A DNA stretch of 64,000 nucleotides from Priestia filamentosa (GTDB taxonomy: Bacteria; Bacillota; Bacilli; Bacillales; Bacillaceae_H): assembly GCF_900177535.1 (NCBI RefSeq), contig NZ_FXAJ01000003.1:372001-436000 (forward strand). Direction: 5' to 3'. The notes under the pieces were generated by a model. It had not been told where the DNA came from. It ran no database searches and saw only the letters and a program-made list of their open reading frames with translations. Every line of letters starts with the position of its first letter. Position 1 is the first letter of the stretch. Below are positions 43,606 through 53,229 of this stretch, in pieces. Position numbers and translations under genes: made by a program.

Positions 43606-44448
43606 TTGAGCTTATTACAACAAATCAAAGAAGGTAAAAAAGGGTTTACAAAGTCAGAAGAAAAGATTGCTGGGTATATTTTAAATAATGTTGAAGAAAT
43701 TCCAACTCTAACAACAAAAGAGCTTTCTCTTCGTTGTAAGGTAAGTGAAGCTAGCATTGTTCGTTTTTGTAGGACAATAGGGCTTAAAGGTTATAAAACA
43801 TTTAAGATGTCTTTGGTGCGTGAACTCAGTGGAAACGATTATATTAACGAAGTGTCGAGAATTCATAAGGATGATCTTCCGTTGCAACTTTTTATGAAAG
43901 TAACGAATGCTAGTCGAAAAGCGCTTGATATGGCGGAAAGTTCTCTTGATAGAAAGGTATTTGAACGTGTTATTGAGAAATGTGTAGGAGCAAATCGAAT
44001 CTTTTTTTTCGGTGTTGGTGGATCTGCTGTAAGTGCTATGGATGCTACATATAAGTTTTCAAAGCTTGGCTATCCTTCTTTAGTTTCATACGATTTTCAT
44101 ATGGCTATCAATTTAATTACAAGCATGGAGAAAAAAGATCTTTTTGTCGGAATCTCCACATCTGGAAAAACAAAAGAAGTAGTCGAACTAGCCCGACTAG
44201 CCAAGAAACGAGGGATATGTGTCGTAGCTATTACAAAACTTGAAAAAACGCCGCTTTATAAAACAGCAGATTTTCCGCTTTGTATTCCAGATGTTGAACA
44301 AGATTACCGAATTGGAAGTATTGCTTCCAGAACTTCCCAGCTTAACATTGTCGATGCCCTGTATATTAATGTTTTTAATCGTCTTAGCGATGATATTTTA
44401 CAAAAGTTTCATGAAACAAGAGAAGCCGTCATAAATTTAAGAAGGTAG
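43606..44448 (+). CDS. murR: MurR/RpiR-family transcriptional regulator
   Basis: This 280-residue regulator has an HTH_6 domain (TKELSLRCKVSEASIVRFCRTIG) and a SIS sugar-phosphate sensing domain (FGVGGSAVSAMDATYKFSKL, GISTSGKTKEVVELA). Next to murQ and murP it is the likely regulator of N-acetylmuramic acid 6-phosphate use. TTG 43606 with GTGAGGG upstream is chosen; ATG 43576 lacks a site. Confidence 0.88.
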   Translation: MSLLQQIKEGKKGFTKSEEKIAGYILNNVEEIPTLTTKELSLRCKVSEASIVRFCRTIGLKGYKTFKMSLVRELSGNDYINEVSRIHKDDLPLQLFMKVTNASRKALDMAESSLDRKVFERVIEKCVGANRIFFFGVGGSAVSAMDATYKFSKLGYPSLVSYDFHMAINLITSMEKKDLFVGISTSGKTKEVVELARLAKKRGICVVAITKLEKTPLYKTADFPLCIPDVEQDYRIGSIASRTSQLNIVDALYINVFNRLSDDILQKFHETREAVINLRR

Positions 44449-44459
44449 CAATATGCTAA

Positions 44460-44546
44460 ATGAAACATAATTTCATTAAAAATAATAAATATATTGACTA
44501 TTTGTTTCATTTTCTCATAAAATAAAGGTATATGAAAGCGTTATCG
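44460..44546 (+). promoter_or_regulatory. murQP promoter, operator candidate and cre site
   Basis: ATGAAA-N5-TTTCAT (44460-44476) is a perfect inverted repeat, a candidate MurR operator. TTGACT (44494-44499) and TAAAAT (44518-44523), 18 bases apart, form the promoter. TGAAAGCGTTATCG (44533-44546) matches the CcpA cre consensus in all but the last base and lies in the early transcribed region, a repressing position. Confidence 0.65.
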
Positions 44547-44559
44547 AAGGGGTGGGAAA

Positions 44560-45444
44560 GTGTTAGAACGTTTAGGAACAGAACGACGTAACAATGAAAC
44601 AGAGGAATTAGATACAATGAGTATTCAAAATATTTTGCGTATTATGAATGAAGAAGACAAGAAAGTTCCAGAAGCCATTCAAAAGGAATTAGAAAATGTT
44701 GAAAGAGCTGTGAGGCTAGTTGTAGAAAGCTTTAAATCAGGGGGGAGGCTTTTGTACGTTGGAGCAGGAACGAGCGGACGTCTTGGTGTTCTTGATGCTG
44801 TTGAATGCCCACCGACATTTGGCACAGATCCAAACCTTGTAAAAGGGGTAATGGCAGGAGGAGAATCAGCTTTTATTAAAGCTGTTGAAGCAGCAGAAGA
44901 TCGTGAAGATTTAGGAGCAGAAGATATGAAATTGCTGAACGTTACCTCTAATGATACCGTAATCGGTATTGCGGCGAGTGGACGAACGCCATATGTTATA
45001 GGAGCCTTACGATATGCTAGAGAAAGAGGTGCATCAACATGTACGATTTCGTGTAATAAAGAAACAGCTATTAGCGCTCTAGCAGACGTGGCAATTGAAG
45101 TTGATACAGGCCCGGAAGTTCTTACAGGTTCAACAAGATTAAAAGCAGGAACAGCTCAAAAGCTTTTACTAAATATGATTTCAACTGTTTCAATGATTCA
45201 GATAGGGAAAGTATATAAAAACTTAATGGTAGACGTACAGCCAACAAATGAGAAGCTTGTAGAGCGCTCAAAACGAATCATTATGGAGGCAACAAGTATA
45301 TCATATGAAGAGGCTTCTACCTATTATGATCAATCAAAACAAAATATTAAAGTTGCCATTTTAATGGCTTTAACAAATTGTACAGCTGAGGAAGCGGAAA
45401 CAAAGTTGCAGGCTAGCAATGGATTTGTACGTCAGGCTCTTTAA
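44560..45444 (+). CDS. murQ: N-acetylmuramic acid 6-phosphate etherase
   Basis: A 294-residue SIS-domain enzyme that splits the lactyl ether of MurNAc-6-phosphate to give GlcNAc-6-phosphate. Motifs include RRNNETEELDTMS, GAGTSGRLGVLDAVECPPTFG, GVMAGGESAF and GIAASGRTPYV. GTG 44560 follows GGGGTGGG. It is 26 bases upstream of murP, so the pair is probably one transcript. Confidence 0.95.
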   Translation: MLERLGTERRNNETEELDTMSIQNILRIMNEEDKKVPEAIQKELENVERAVRLVVESFKSGGRLLYVGAGTSGRLGVLDAVECPPTFGTDPNLVKGVMAGGESAFIKAVEAAEDREDLGAEDMKLLNVTSNDTVIGIAASGRTPYVIGALRYARERGASTCTISCNKETAISALADVAIEVDTGPEVLTGSTRLKAGTAQKLLLNMISTVSMIQIGKVYKNLMVDVQPTNEKLVERSKRIIMEATSISYEEASTYYDQSKQNIKVAILMALTNCTAEEAETKLQASNGFVRQAL

Positions 45445-45470
45445 GAGAGGTAAAAAAGAGGGGGAGTACA

Positions 45471-46838
45471 ATGTCAAAAGAGCGGGAAGTAGCACACAAA
45501 ATTTTAGCTTGTCTTGGGTTTGAGGAGAATGTAGCTAATTTTACAAATTGTATGACAAGACTTAGAGTGAACGTCTATAACCGAGAAGAGGTTAATATTC
45601 AAAAACTTGAAGAAATAGACGGTGTTATTGGAGTTGTAGAAGATGAAACAATTCAAATTATTTTAGGTCCTGGTTTTGTGAATAAGGTGGCTTCAGAATT
45701 TCAGCAGTTTTTTGATCAATCTTCAGTTGAAGAAGATCAAAAAAGAAAAATTCAAGAAAAGAACAATACACCTTTCAAAAATGGTCTAAAGAAAATTGGA
45801 AACGTCTTTATCCCTCTTTTACCGGGACTTATTGCTTCAGGACTTATTAATGGGATTGTAAGTACGCTTATCAACGGCGGTGTTGATGAAGCAAATGAAC
45901 TAATTGTATTAATGAAGTTTATTGGAGGATGTATTTTCACCTATCTCGGGGTTTTTGTTGGGATCAATGCTGCAAAAGAATTTGGGGGTACGCCAGTTCT
46001 GGGGGGAATTGCAGGTTTATTAATTATTAACCCAGCTCTTGATACTCTTGATCTTACCATTATGGGAGAAGAAGTAACAGCAGGACGGGGTGGCCTTATT
46101 GCTGTTTTGATCTCAGCTTGGTTTATGACCGTTATTGAACGAAATGTAAGAAAGTTTATTCCAAACGCTGTAGACATTATTTTAACTCCTCTTCTCACGC
46201 TTCTTATTGTTGGAATAAGTACAATGTATATTATTCAGCCACTAGGAGGGCTTCTTTCAGAAGGGATTTTAAACATCTTAACTGCTGTACTAGAAATAGG
46301 TGGGCCTCTCGCTGGTGCCGTACTAGCAGGTACATTTTTACCTCTTGTAATGGTAGGGCTTCATCACGGGTTGATTCCTCTTCATATGGAATTTATTCAA
46401 GCAACAGGAGCTACTCCGCTTCTTCCTATTTTAGCGATGGCTGGAGCAGGTCAAGTTGGAGCAGGGCTTGCTATCTTAGCAAAAACGAAAAACGAGCGCA
46501 TTAAGAAAAACTTGTATGGAGCGCTTCCTGTAGGATTTTTAGGAGTAGGAGAACCGCTTTTATACGGAGTGACTTTACCGCTTGGACGTCCATTTATTAC
46601 AGCATGTCTAGGCGCTGCTGTTGGAGGAGCTTCACAAGCTGTTTTCGCAACAGCAACAAAAGCAGTAGGAATCTCAGGGCTCCCGCTTACACTGCTTGTT
46701 GTAGATGGGAAAATTATTTTATACTTGCTTGGTCTTTTAATCTCTTACGGAGCAGGTTTCATTTTCACTTACTTCTTTGGCTATAAAGAAGAAATGGCTC
46801 AAAATCTTAGGAAAGAAAAAGAGGTTTCAGTAGAATAG
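45471..46838 (+). CDS. murP: PTS transporter EIIBC, N-acetylmuramic acid type
   Basis: A 455-residue membrane PTS permease. The N-terminal EIIB carries the phosphorylated cysteine in NFTNCMTRLRV, and the EIIC (from about residue 105) has ten hydrophobic helices with GLHHGLIPLHMEF and GVGEPLLYG. No EIIA domain is attached, so a separate glucose-type EIIA must phosphorylate it; the gene at 15368 encodes one. The link to MurNAc comes from murQ and murR. Confidence 0.88.
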   Translation: MSKEREVAHKILACLGFEENVANFTNCMTRLRVNVYNREEVNIQKLEEIDGVIGVVEDETIQIILGPGFVNKVASEFQQFFDQSSVEEDQKRKIQEKNNTPFKNGLKKIGNVFIPLLPGLIASGLINGIVSTLINGGVDEANELIVLMKFIGGCIFTYLGVFVGINAAKEFGGTPVLGGIAGLLIINPALDTLDLTIMGEEVTAGRGGLIAVLISAWFMTVIERNVRKFIPNAVDIILTPLLTLLIVGISTMYIIQPLGGLLSEGILNILTAVLEIGGPLAGAVLAGTFLPLVMVGLHHGLIPLHMEFIQATGATPLLPILAMAGAGQVGAGLAILAKTKNERIKKNLYGALPVGFLGVGEPLLYGVTLPLGRPFITACLGAAVGGASQAVFATATKAVGISGLPLTLLVVDGKIILYLLGLLISYGAGFIFTYFFGYKEEMAQNLRKEKEVSVE

Positions 46839-46846
46839 AAGTCAAA

Positions 46847-46878
46847 AGACGTCTCGCATATGCGAGACGCTTTTTTTA
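46847..46878. terminator. Bidirectional terminator
   Basis: GTCTCGCATATGCGAGAC is a perfect palindrome followed by seven Ts. It also lies at the stop of convergent ytoQ. Confidence 0.9.
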
Positions 46879-47316
46879 TGAGAATACGTAAGAAAGAGCT
46901 TGCAAAGCTTGCTGTGGTGTTTCTACAACAACTTGTGCTTTATTTGAAAGTTCTTTTAATGGGTGATGAAGAGTTTCCGGGCGAACTAGAATAAGCGGTT
47001 TTCCTTTTTCAATTGCGCGTGATGCATCCATTGCTGTATTCCACTGTTTATATTTATCACCGAAAAGAGCAATAACAACATCACTTTTATTCATTAAAAT
47101 TTCAGTTCGCAGATTATTAATAGCAGAAGCTGCTTCATCTTTAAAAATATTATTAGGTTGTTTTCCGAGAATTTCTTCTCCAATGTTATCAGAACGATCG
47201 TGATTTTCCATCGGACCAACAAATGTAAGTGGTAAATTTAAGTCGCTTGCTTCATTTTTTAATATATCGCGCCAGTTATCGTGAATCTGTCCTGCTAAAT
47301 AAACGGTAAGTTCCAT
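46876..47316 (-). CDS. ytoQ: YtoQ-family protein
   Basis: A 146-residue protein with VYLAGQIHDNWRDIL, FVGPMENHDRSDNIGEEILG and DVVIALFGDKYKQWNTAMDAS. It resembles the nucleoside 2-deoxyribosyltransferase-like fold of the YtoQ family; the reaction is unknown to me. ATG 47316 has AGGAGG upstream; the earlier in-frame codons have no site. Confidence 0.85.
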   Translation of the reverse strand: MELTVYLAGQIHDNWRDILKNEASDLNLPLTFVGPMENHDRSDNIGEEILGKQPNNIFKDEAASAINNLRTEILMNKSDVVIALFGDKYKQWNTAMDASRAIEKGKPLILVRPETLHHPLKELSNKAQVVVETPQQALQALSYVFS

Positions 47317-47607
47317 TATGTAATCCTCCTTTTTCAGTTCATTATACCTTTTTATCATAAGAAAGAAACCTTCTTTAGAAAGGTTTCTTTTGTATTAGTT
47401 CTATAATACTTATTTAATTTACAATAAGTTAGCAAAATTGAGTTAAATTAAAAGTTAAGAAAGTTAATTATATTTTAATTTTTCTAAAATCTCATAGAAT
47501 TCTAATATTTATCTAATTATTCTCTCATATTTTCCTTTTATTCTTTAAAAGAACATAAAAGAAAACGGTTCAACTTAAAAAGCCGTATGGAAGAAAGGAT
47601 GAATAAA
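47317..47607. other. Intergenic region with one hairpin
   Basis: AGAAACCTT/AAGGTTTCT (47365-47389) forms a nine-pair stem with T-rich flanks on either strand, in the divergent gap between ytoQ and the carbonic anhydrase. It could be a leftover terminator or an attenuator of ytoQ. The remaining 200 bases are very AT-rich, and I see no gene in them. Confidence 0.45.
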
Positions 47608-48192
47608 GTGGAACGATTAGAAAGCATGTTAAAGAAGAACGAGGAATTTGTAGCAAAAGGCGAAGGAAAAAAGTTTAAAGCAAGTAAATTTTCTAATAAA
47701 AACATGCTTGTTATTACATGCATGGACGCTCGTTTAATTAAAATGTTGCCGGAAGCCCTTGATTTAAAAAATGGAGATGCCAACATTATTAAAACAGCAG
47801 GTGCTCTTGTTTGTGCAAAAAGTGAAAATGTTCTTAGAAGCATCCTTGTTTCGGTCTATGAGCTTGGTGTTGAAGAAATTTTTGTTGTAGGACATTATGA
47901 CTGCGGTATGGCAGGGTTTTGCTGCGACAATCTACTTGAAAAATGGAAGGATAGAAGTGACATTCAACAAGGTGTGCAACAATTATCAAATGAAGGAGTT
48001 AATTTTGAAAGATGGCTCAAAGGATTTGATCATGTAGAAGATAGCGTGAAAGATAGTGTTTCATTCCTCCATGAGTACCCACTCCTGCCCCAAGGGATAA
48101 AAATTCACGGTCTTATCATTAATCCAGAGGATGGAAGGGTTGATCATGTGACATCCCTTACAAAAGAAGAAAAGATAGAGCGTACTTTCTAA
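47608..48192 (+). CDS. Beta-carbonic anhydrase (YtiB-like)
   Basis: A zinc enzyme of about 194 residues interconverting CO2 and bicarbonate. Zinc ligands and the catalytic dyad are visible in TCMDARL, and in VVGHYDCGMAG (His and Cys). IKTAGALV and LRSILVSVYELGVEE match the family. GTG 47608 is favoured by AAAGG nine bases upstream; ATG 47599 and 47587 are alternatives. The bicarbonate-transporter-like SulP gene follows. Confidence 0.9.
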   Translation: MERLESMLKKNEEFVAKGEGKKFKASKFSNKNMLVITCMDARLIKMLPEALDLKNGDANIIKTAGALVCAKSENVLRSILVSVYELGVEEIFVVGHYDCGMAGFCCDNLLEKWKDRSDIQQGVQQLSNEGVNFERWLKGFDHVEDSVKDSVSFLHEYPLLPQGIKIHGLIINPEDGRVDHVTSLTKEEKIERTF

Positions 48193-48233
48193 GAAAAAGT
48201 GAGGACAAAGGAAGATGGGTGAGGAGAAAGAAG

Positions 48234-49490
48234 ATGAATAAAACAAAAAAACAGCCGTATACGCTTGAGATGCTGAGGCGTGATTTGATTGCCGGGATTA
48301 TTGTAGGAATCGTAGCTATTCCACTTGGGATGGGATTTGCTATTGCTTCAGGAACGGAACCTGTACATGGAATTTATACTGTTGTAATTGCCGGAATTAT
48401 TGTTTCTACATTAGGAGGATCAAAATTTCAAATTGCAGGACCAACAGGGGCATTTGTTCCGATACTGCTTGGGATTGTCACACAGTACGGATTTGATAAC
48501 CTAATGATTGCGACCTTTATGGCAGGACTTATTCTCATTGTGCTTGGATTATGTAAAGCAGGTTCGCTTGTTAAATATATTCCGAAACCTGTTATTATCG
48601 GTTTTACAGCTGGGATTGCGATTATCATTTTCTACGGCCAACTTCCCCACTTTTTAGGGTTATACAATACAAATGATGAAGCTGGATTTTTAGCTGGCAT
48701 GGTTTCCATTGTTAAAAGTCTACCAGATGCCAATTTTTATGGAGTGTTAACAGGCATTGTCGGTCTTGTAAGCATTATTTTAGCAACGCGCTTTGTTCCT
48801 AAAATTCCAGGTGCTCTTATTGGGGTTCTTGTCTCAACTGCTTTTGCGCTTTTACTTTTCCCTGATAAGCTTGTAACCATTAATACACTCTACGGAGCAA
48901 TCCCGAACACGCTTCCGCAGTTTGGACTTCCTGAAATTACGCTAGAAAAAATTATTACCCTTATTCCTGCAGCGTTAGCCATTGCCTTCTTAGGTGGTTT
49001 GGAATCTCTACTTTCGGCTGTTGTAGCAGATGAAATGGCTGGTACAAAGCATAAAAGTAACCGGGAGATTGTTGCCCAAGGCATTGCAAACACTATATTA
49101 CCCTTTTTTCAAGGAATTCCTGCTACAGGAGCTATTGCAAGAACGGCAACAAATATTCGAAACAAAGCGGCAACTCGATTTTCAGGCGTTGTGCATGCTT
49201 TATTCGCCTTAATTGTCCTCCTTGTGCTCGCTCCTTATGCTTCTCATATTCCGCTTGCAAGCCTTGCCCCAGTTTTAATGGTAGTAGCGTGGAATATGAG
49301 TGAACGTAAACATTTTGCGGGCATTGTAAAAGAAAGATCACGTGAATCATTTGTGTTGCTTGTTACCTTCTTTTTCACTGTCTTTTTTGATCTGATGGTT
49401 GGAATCGGCATTGGAATGCTCGCATACTTTGTCCTTAACTTTAATAAGACAGCAATAGGGAAGAAAGTTCGCTCAACTGCTGGAATGTAA
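48234..49490 (+). CDS. SulP-family anion transporter lacking a STAS domain
   Basis: A 418-residue membrane protein of the SulP/SLC26 family with 10-12 helices. LRRDLIAGIIVGIVAIPLGMGFAIASG, KFQIAGPTGAFVPIL and QGIANTILPFFQGIPATGAIARTATN are family motifs. The usual C-terminal STAS domain is absent: the protein ends soon after the last helix. The position 42 bases after a carbonic anhydrase suggests bicarbonate uptake (inference). ATG 48234 has GAGGAG upstream. Confidence 0.9.
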   Translation: MNKTKKQPYTLEMLRRDLIAGIIVGIVAIPLGMGFAIASGTEPVHGIYTVVIAGIIVSTLGGSKFQIAGPTGAFVPILLGIVTQYGFDNLMIATFMAGLILIVLGLCKAGSLVKYIPKPVIIGFTAGIAIIIFYGQLPHFLGLYNTNDEAGFLAGMVSIVKSLPDANFYGVLTGIVGLVSIILATRFVPKIPGALIGVLVSTAFALLLFPDKLVTINTLYGAIPNTLPQFGLPEITLEKIITLIPAALAIAFLGGLESLLSAVVADEMAGTKHKSNREIVAQGIANTILPFFQGIPATGAIARTATNIRNKAATRFSGVVHALFALIVLLVLAPYASHIPLASLAPVLMVVAWNMSERKHFAGIVKERSRESFVLLVTFFFTVFFDLMVGIGIGMLAYFVLNFNKTAIGKKVRSTAGM

Positions 49491-49771
49491 GAAAAATGAT
49501 ATGATGTGTTCGTTCTTCTAACAAAAAAGAAGACAAAACATGTAAATTAACCTACAGTAAAGGTAAGTCCTTTGAGTGCAGGTATATTGTTAAGAAACTC
49601 CGTCCATGGTGGACTTTAGGTAAAAGTTCATCCTCTATTGAAGCATTTTCTCTAAATAAGAGAGGATGCTTTTTTTATCTTGTTTTTAAAAAAAGAAGGA
49701 ATAAGAGAAGGAAACGATGAAGCTATGATGAAGCGAATTTTATTCTGAAAATAACGAGGAGTAGGGTGTAT
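49491..49771 (+). terminator. Intergenic region with sulP terminator
   Basis: An AGCATTTTCTCT/AGAGAGGATGCT stem (49641-49670, with G-U pairs) followed by seven Ts ends the carbonic anhydrase-SulP transcript. A weaker imperfect hairpin at about 49551-49582 (CCTACAG ... GTGCAGG) lies upstream. I see no gene. Confidence 0.7.
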
Positions 49772-50674
49772 ATGATAAATGCAGAAGAAAGATTTGAAGA
49801 ATATGAATCTAAACAGGGCTCTTACTATCTTTATGTACCACCAAATAATCGCCCGCACGAAAAGTCTCCACTTATGGTTGTCTTGCATGGATGTACGCAA
49901 AATCCTTTCATTATTGCTACGGCAACAGAAATGAATGATACGGCTCGCCAAAACAATTTTCTTGTTTTATATCCTGATCAGCCAAGAAGTGAAGATTCTG
50001 GGAAATGCTGGAGTTGGCATGATGTAGATCATCAAGAAAGAGGGAAAGGAGAGCCTCACAAAATTGTTAGCATGATTAATCATATAAAAGAAAAATATGA
50101 AGTATCTGATATATACATAACAGGTCTTTCTGCCGGAGCGGCAATGGCTCTGATCGTAGGAGGCGTTTATCCAGATCTTTTTTCAGGAATAGGAGTTGTA
50201 GGAGGCCTCCCTTATAAAGCAGCCGAAACCAAATCAGAGCGTGCGCTTGCCATGATTAACGGCCCACAGCATGATGCTGAAAAGATGGGAGAGCTTTTAT
50301 ACGAAAAAACGGCTGTGTACGATAAAAGGGTGCCTCTTATTGTCTTTCACGGTACATATGACCGTGTTGTTCATCCAATAAATGCTAATAAATTAATAAA
50401 ACAGTGGATCACTTTGTGTAATTTAATGAACAAAAATGAAAAAGACGGCAAAATTCCCTCTACGCCTGTTCGAACACATAAGGGGGCGGTACCGCTTGGG
50501 AAGACGTATAAAATTGAAGAATATGAATCTCCGGATAAAAGCATCAAAATTCACTACGTATCAATTAATAGCATGCTTCATTCATGGCCAGGGGGAAGCG
50601 TAAAAGGAACGTTCACAGATCCTCTTGCTCCAAGTGCTAGTGAAATGATGTGGGAGTTTTTTAAACAGAAATAA
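49772..50674 (+). CDS. PHB-depolymerase-type esterase
   Basis: A 300-residue alpha/beta hydrolase resembling poly(3-hydroxybutyrate) depolymerase/feruloyl esterase families. The oxyanion motif is VVLHGCTQNP, the nucleophile lies in GLSAGAAMAL, the acid is probably in HGTYDRVV, and the histidine in LHSWPGG. No signal peptide is visible, so the substrate is probably intracellular. ATG 49772 is preferred to GTG 49766, given GAGGAG spacing. Confidence 0.85.
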   Translation: MINAEERFEEYESKQGSYYLYVPPNNRPHEKSPLMVVLHGCTQNPFIIATATEMNDTARQNNFLVLYPDQPRSEDSGKCWSWHDVDHQERGKGEPHKIVSMINHIKEKYEVSDIYITGLSAGAAMALIVGGVYPDLFSGIGVVGGLPYKAAETKSERALAMINGPQHDAEKMGELLYEKTAVYDKRVPLIVFHGTYDRVVHPINANKLIKQWITLCNLMNKNEKDGKIPSTPVRTHKGAVPLGKTYKIEEYESPDKSIKIHYVSINSMLHSWPGGSVKGTFTDPLAPSASEMMWEFFKQK

Positions 50675-50786
50675 GCTTGATTATTTTGAATGTTAGGAAA
50701 GTAAACGAACGCCTTACGGAGAGCTTAACAGGTATGCTATACTTGAAAAAATTTAACTTCAAACCTTAAAAGAAGGGAAGCATATA

Positions 50787-52079
50787 ATGAAAAAAGCGTT
50801 CTATCATTGCGATATATTCACACTAGATCACGAAAAAATAATTAAAGACGGAATGATTATAACGGAAGACGAGAAAATCGCCTATATTGGAAAGATGGAA
50901 GAGGAGCGATTGCAAGATTGTGAAGAAACTTACAACTGGAGCGGGAAATGGGTTATGCCAGGGCTTGTGAATTCACATGTTCATATTGTAATGAACATCC
51001 TACGTGGTGTTGGAGATGATATGCTTCTTCATCCATGGCTAACGGAAAAAATTTGGCCGCTTGAAGCGAAGTTTACGACAGATCTTGCTATTACAAGCTC
51101 AAAAGCAGCTATTGTTGAAATGATAAAGAGCGGGACAACGCTTTTTAACGACATGTTTAATCCAATTGGTCTTGATGTATTTAAACTTTACGAAGCAGTA
51201 AAAGATACCGGAATGAAAGGTAATTTGGCGTATACCCTGTTTTCTAATGACAAGGGAGATGAAGCTATAGCAAAAGAAGCGTATGATATGGCTCAATATA
51301 TTAAGAAAGATCGTTCATTAATTAGAACAACAGTTGCTCCACACAGTCCGTATTCTTGTAGTGAAGAGCTTCTGCGTTCATCTGTTTCAATTGCAAAAGA
51401 CCTTGACTTGCCTCTTCACATTCACGTGTCTGAAACAGAAAAAGAGATGAATGATTGTCTTAGCGAACATAAAGCAACTCCTGTACAATATCTAGCAGAT
51501 CTTGGTTTTTACGAACAGCCCACCATTTTTGCTCATGGAGTTGTTCTCACAGATGAAGATGTTGCTCTTTTAAATGAAAAAGGAACATCAATTGCTCACA
51601 ACCCTATTAGTAATTTAAAGCTAGGATCTGGAGTTGCTGATATTTCTAGCCTAAATCGTGCAGGCGTGAACGTAGCTATTGCAACAGATAGCGTTGCTTC
51701 TAATAATAATTTAGATATGTTTGAAGAAATGAGAACAGCTGCACTTTTGCAAAAAGGTACACATAAAACGCCAGAAGCAATGCCTGCTTATAGCATGCTA
51801 AAAATGGCAACCTTGAATGGATCAAAAGCATTAGGATATGAGGATACAGGTGTATTAAAAGAAGGATACAAAGCAGATTTCATTTCGATTGATCCAAGAG
51901 ATAAAGTCCATCTTCAACCTCTTGAAAATGCCTCTTCACATCTCTTATATGCAGCAAGTGGAAAAGATGTTTCTGATAGTGTTATTAACGGAAATGTCGT
52001 AATGGAGAATCGCGTTCTCTTAACGCTAGATGAAGAAAGAATCATATACGATCTAAATTACTACTATAAAACATTATAA
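50787..52079 (+). CDS. mtaD: 5-Methylthioadenosine/S-adenosylhomocysteine deaminase
   Basis: A 430-residue amidohydrolase of the MtaD type. Metal ligands are traced as HVH (VNSHVHIVMN), H (LHIHVSET), H (IFAHGVVL) and D (IATDSVASNN). LRGVGDDMLLHPWLTEKIWPLE is typical of the MtaD group. It deaminates MTA or SAH to the inosine form in methionine salvage. AGAAGGGAAG precedes ATG 50787, and a terminator follows. Confidence 0.9.
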   Translation: MKKAFYHCDIFTLDHEKIIKDGMIITEDEKIAYIGKMEEERLQDCEETYNWSGKWVMPGLVNSHVHIVMNILRGVGDDMLLHPWLTEKIWPLEAKFTTDLAITSSKAAIVEMIKSGTTLFNDMFNPIGLDVFKLYEAVKDTGMKGNLAYTLFSNDKGDEAIAKEAYDMAQYIKKDRSLIRTTVAPHSPYSCSEELLRSSVSIAKDLDLPLHIHVSETEKEMNDCLSEHKATPVQYLADLGFYEQPTIFAHGVVLTDEDVALLNEKGTSIAHNPISNLKLGSGVADISSLNRAGVNVAIATDSVASNNNLDMFEEMRTAALLQKGTHKTPEAMPAYSMLKMATLNGSKALGYEDTGVLKEGYKADFISIDPRDKVHLQPLENASSHLLYAASGKDVSDSVINGNVVMENRVLLTLDEERIIYDLNYYYKTL

Positions 52080-52084
52080 AATGT

Positions 52085-52115
52085 AAAAAAGGTGCTACTT
52101 TTAGCACCTTTTTTA
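52085..52115 (+). terminator. mtaD terminator
   Basis: AAAAAGGTGCTA/TAGCACCTTTTT stem followed by TTTT. Confidence 0.9.
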
Positions 52116-52272
52116 CGCTTTCTCCTTTCCTAATGTTCCCAACATGAAAGAATTATGATAGCATTTGAAATGCGGATAACAGATGATAATGAAAGAAACA
52201 CAATCTTTTTACATAAAAAAAGAAAGAACCGTGAATAGTAAAAAACACGGCTTACATAAAAAGGAGAAAACG

Positions 52273-53112
52273 ATGACAAAACGCATTTTTATCGCGATTG
52301 GGTTACTTCTGCTTCTCGTGAGTTCTGAACATAGATTTGTTCTAGCACAATCTAATCATCCTATTTTAAATATTGCTCATCGTGGTGCGTCTGCATATGC
52401 ACCTGAACATACGATGATTTCTTATAAAAAAGCTCTTGATATGGGAGCAGACTATCTTGAAATAGACCTTCAGCAAACAAAGGATGGCGTCCTTGTTGCG
52501 ATCCATGATTCAAAATTAGAAAGGACAACAAATGGAAAAGGTCGTGTGAAAGATTACACATATGATCAATTAAAGAATCTTGATGCTGGTTCATGGTTTA
52601 ATCGAAAATATCCTGAGCAAGCAAAAGAGTCATTTGAAAAAGAATCAATTCTATCACTCGAAGAAATTTTTGCTTACTTTGGGCGTGATCAGCATTACTA
52701 TATTGAAACAAAATCGCCCCAAAGCTATAAAGGAATGGAAGAGAATTTGCTTAAGCTTGTGGATAAATACAATATTCCAGAAGAGCATCTTTTAATTGAA
52801 TCTTTCAGTGCGAAAAGTTTAAAAAGCATTCATGAGAAGAAGCCTGAACTTTCACTCATTAAGCTTTCTCTTTGTCGTCCATCATTACAGGAAATAAAGG
52901 AAATTAAAACGTATGCAGACGGAATTGGTCCCCGTGCTACGTGTTTAGATAAAGGATATATTGAAAAAGTTCATAGTCAAGGTTTGTTTCTTCATGCCTT
53001 TACAGTCAATGATAAAAAGGCAATGGGGAAGCTGATACATTGGGGCGTAGATGGTCTTTTTACCAATAATCCTGACGTATTAAAGGATGTAATTGAGAAT
53101 CAGAACTCATAG
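52273..53112 (+). CDS. Secreted glycerophosphodiester phosphodiesterase
   Basis: A 279-residue exported GDPD enzyme with a signal peptide (IFIAIGLLLLLVSSEHRFVLAQ). Catalytic residues are visible in NIAHRGASAYAPEHT, YLEIDLQQTKDGVLVAIHD and YYIETKSP. It hydrolyses glycerophosphodiesters outside the cell, possibly also teichoic-acid products. ATG 52273 has AAGGAG upstream; the earlier in-frame ATG codons are unsupported. A cytosolic paralogue is encoded 1 kb downstream. Confidence 0.9.
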   Translation: MTKRIFIAIGLLLLLVSSEHRFVLAQSNHPILNIAHRGASAYAPEHTMISYKKALDMGADYLEIDLQQTKDGVLVAIHDSKLERTTNGKGRVKDYTYDQLKNLDAGSWFNRKYPEQAKESFEKESILSLEEIFAYFGRDQHYYIETKSPQSYKGMEENLLKLVDKYNIPEEHLLIESFSAKSLKSIHEKKPELSLIKLSLCRPSLQEIKEIKTYADGIGPRATCLDKGYIEKVHSQGLFLHAFTVNDKKAMGKLIHWGVDGLFTNNPDVLKDVIENQNS

Positions 53113-53229
53113 AATTTTCTCTTTTTTCTATGTTTTGTTCTTTCTCTTTTTCGTGATAAGATGTACAGTGTTGGAATAATTATCAAGTTACCGGTCATAT
53201 TTGAAATGAAAACAAAAGGGGAGGTTTCA

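Noticed and set aside
47365-47389. Hairpin upstream of ytoQ as a riboswitch
   Set aside because: A single plain stem with T-rich flanks; no aptamer-like junction.
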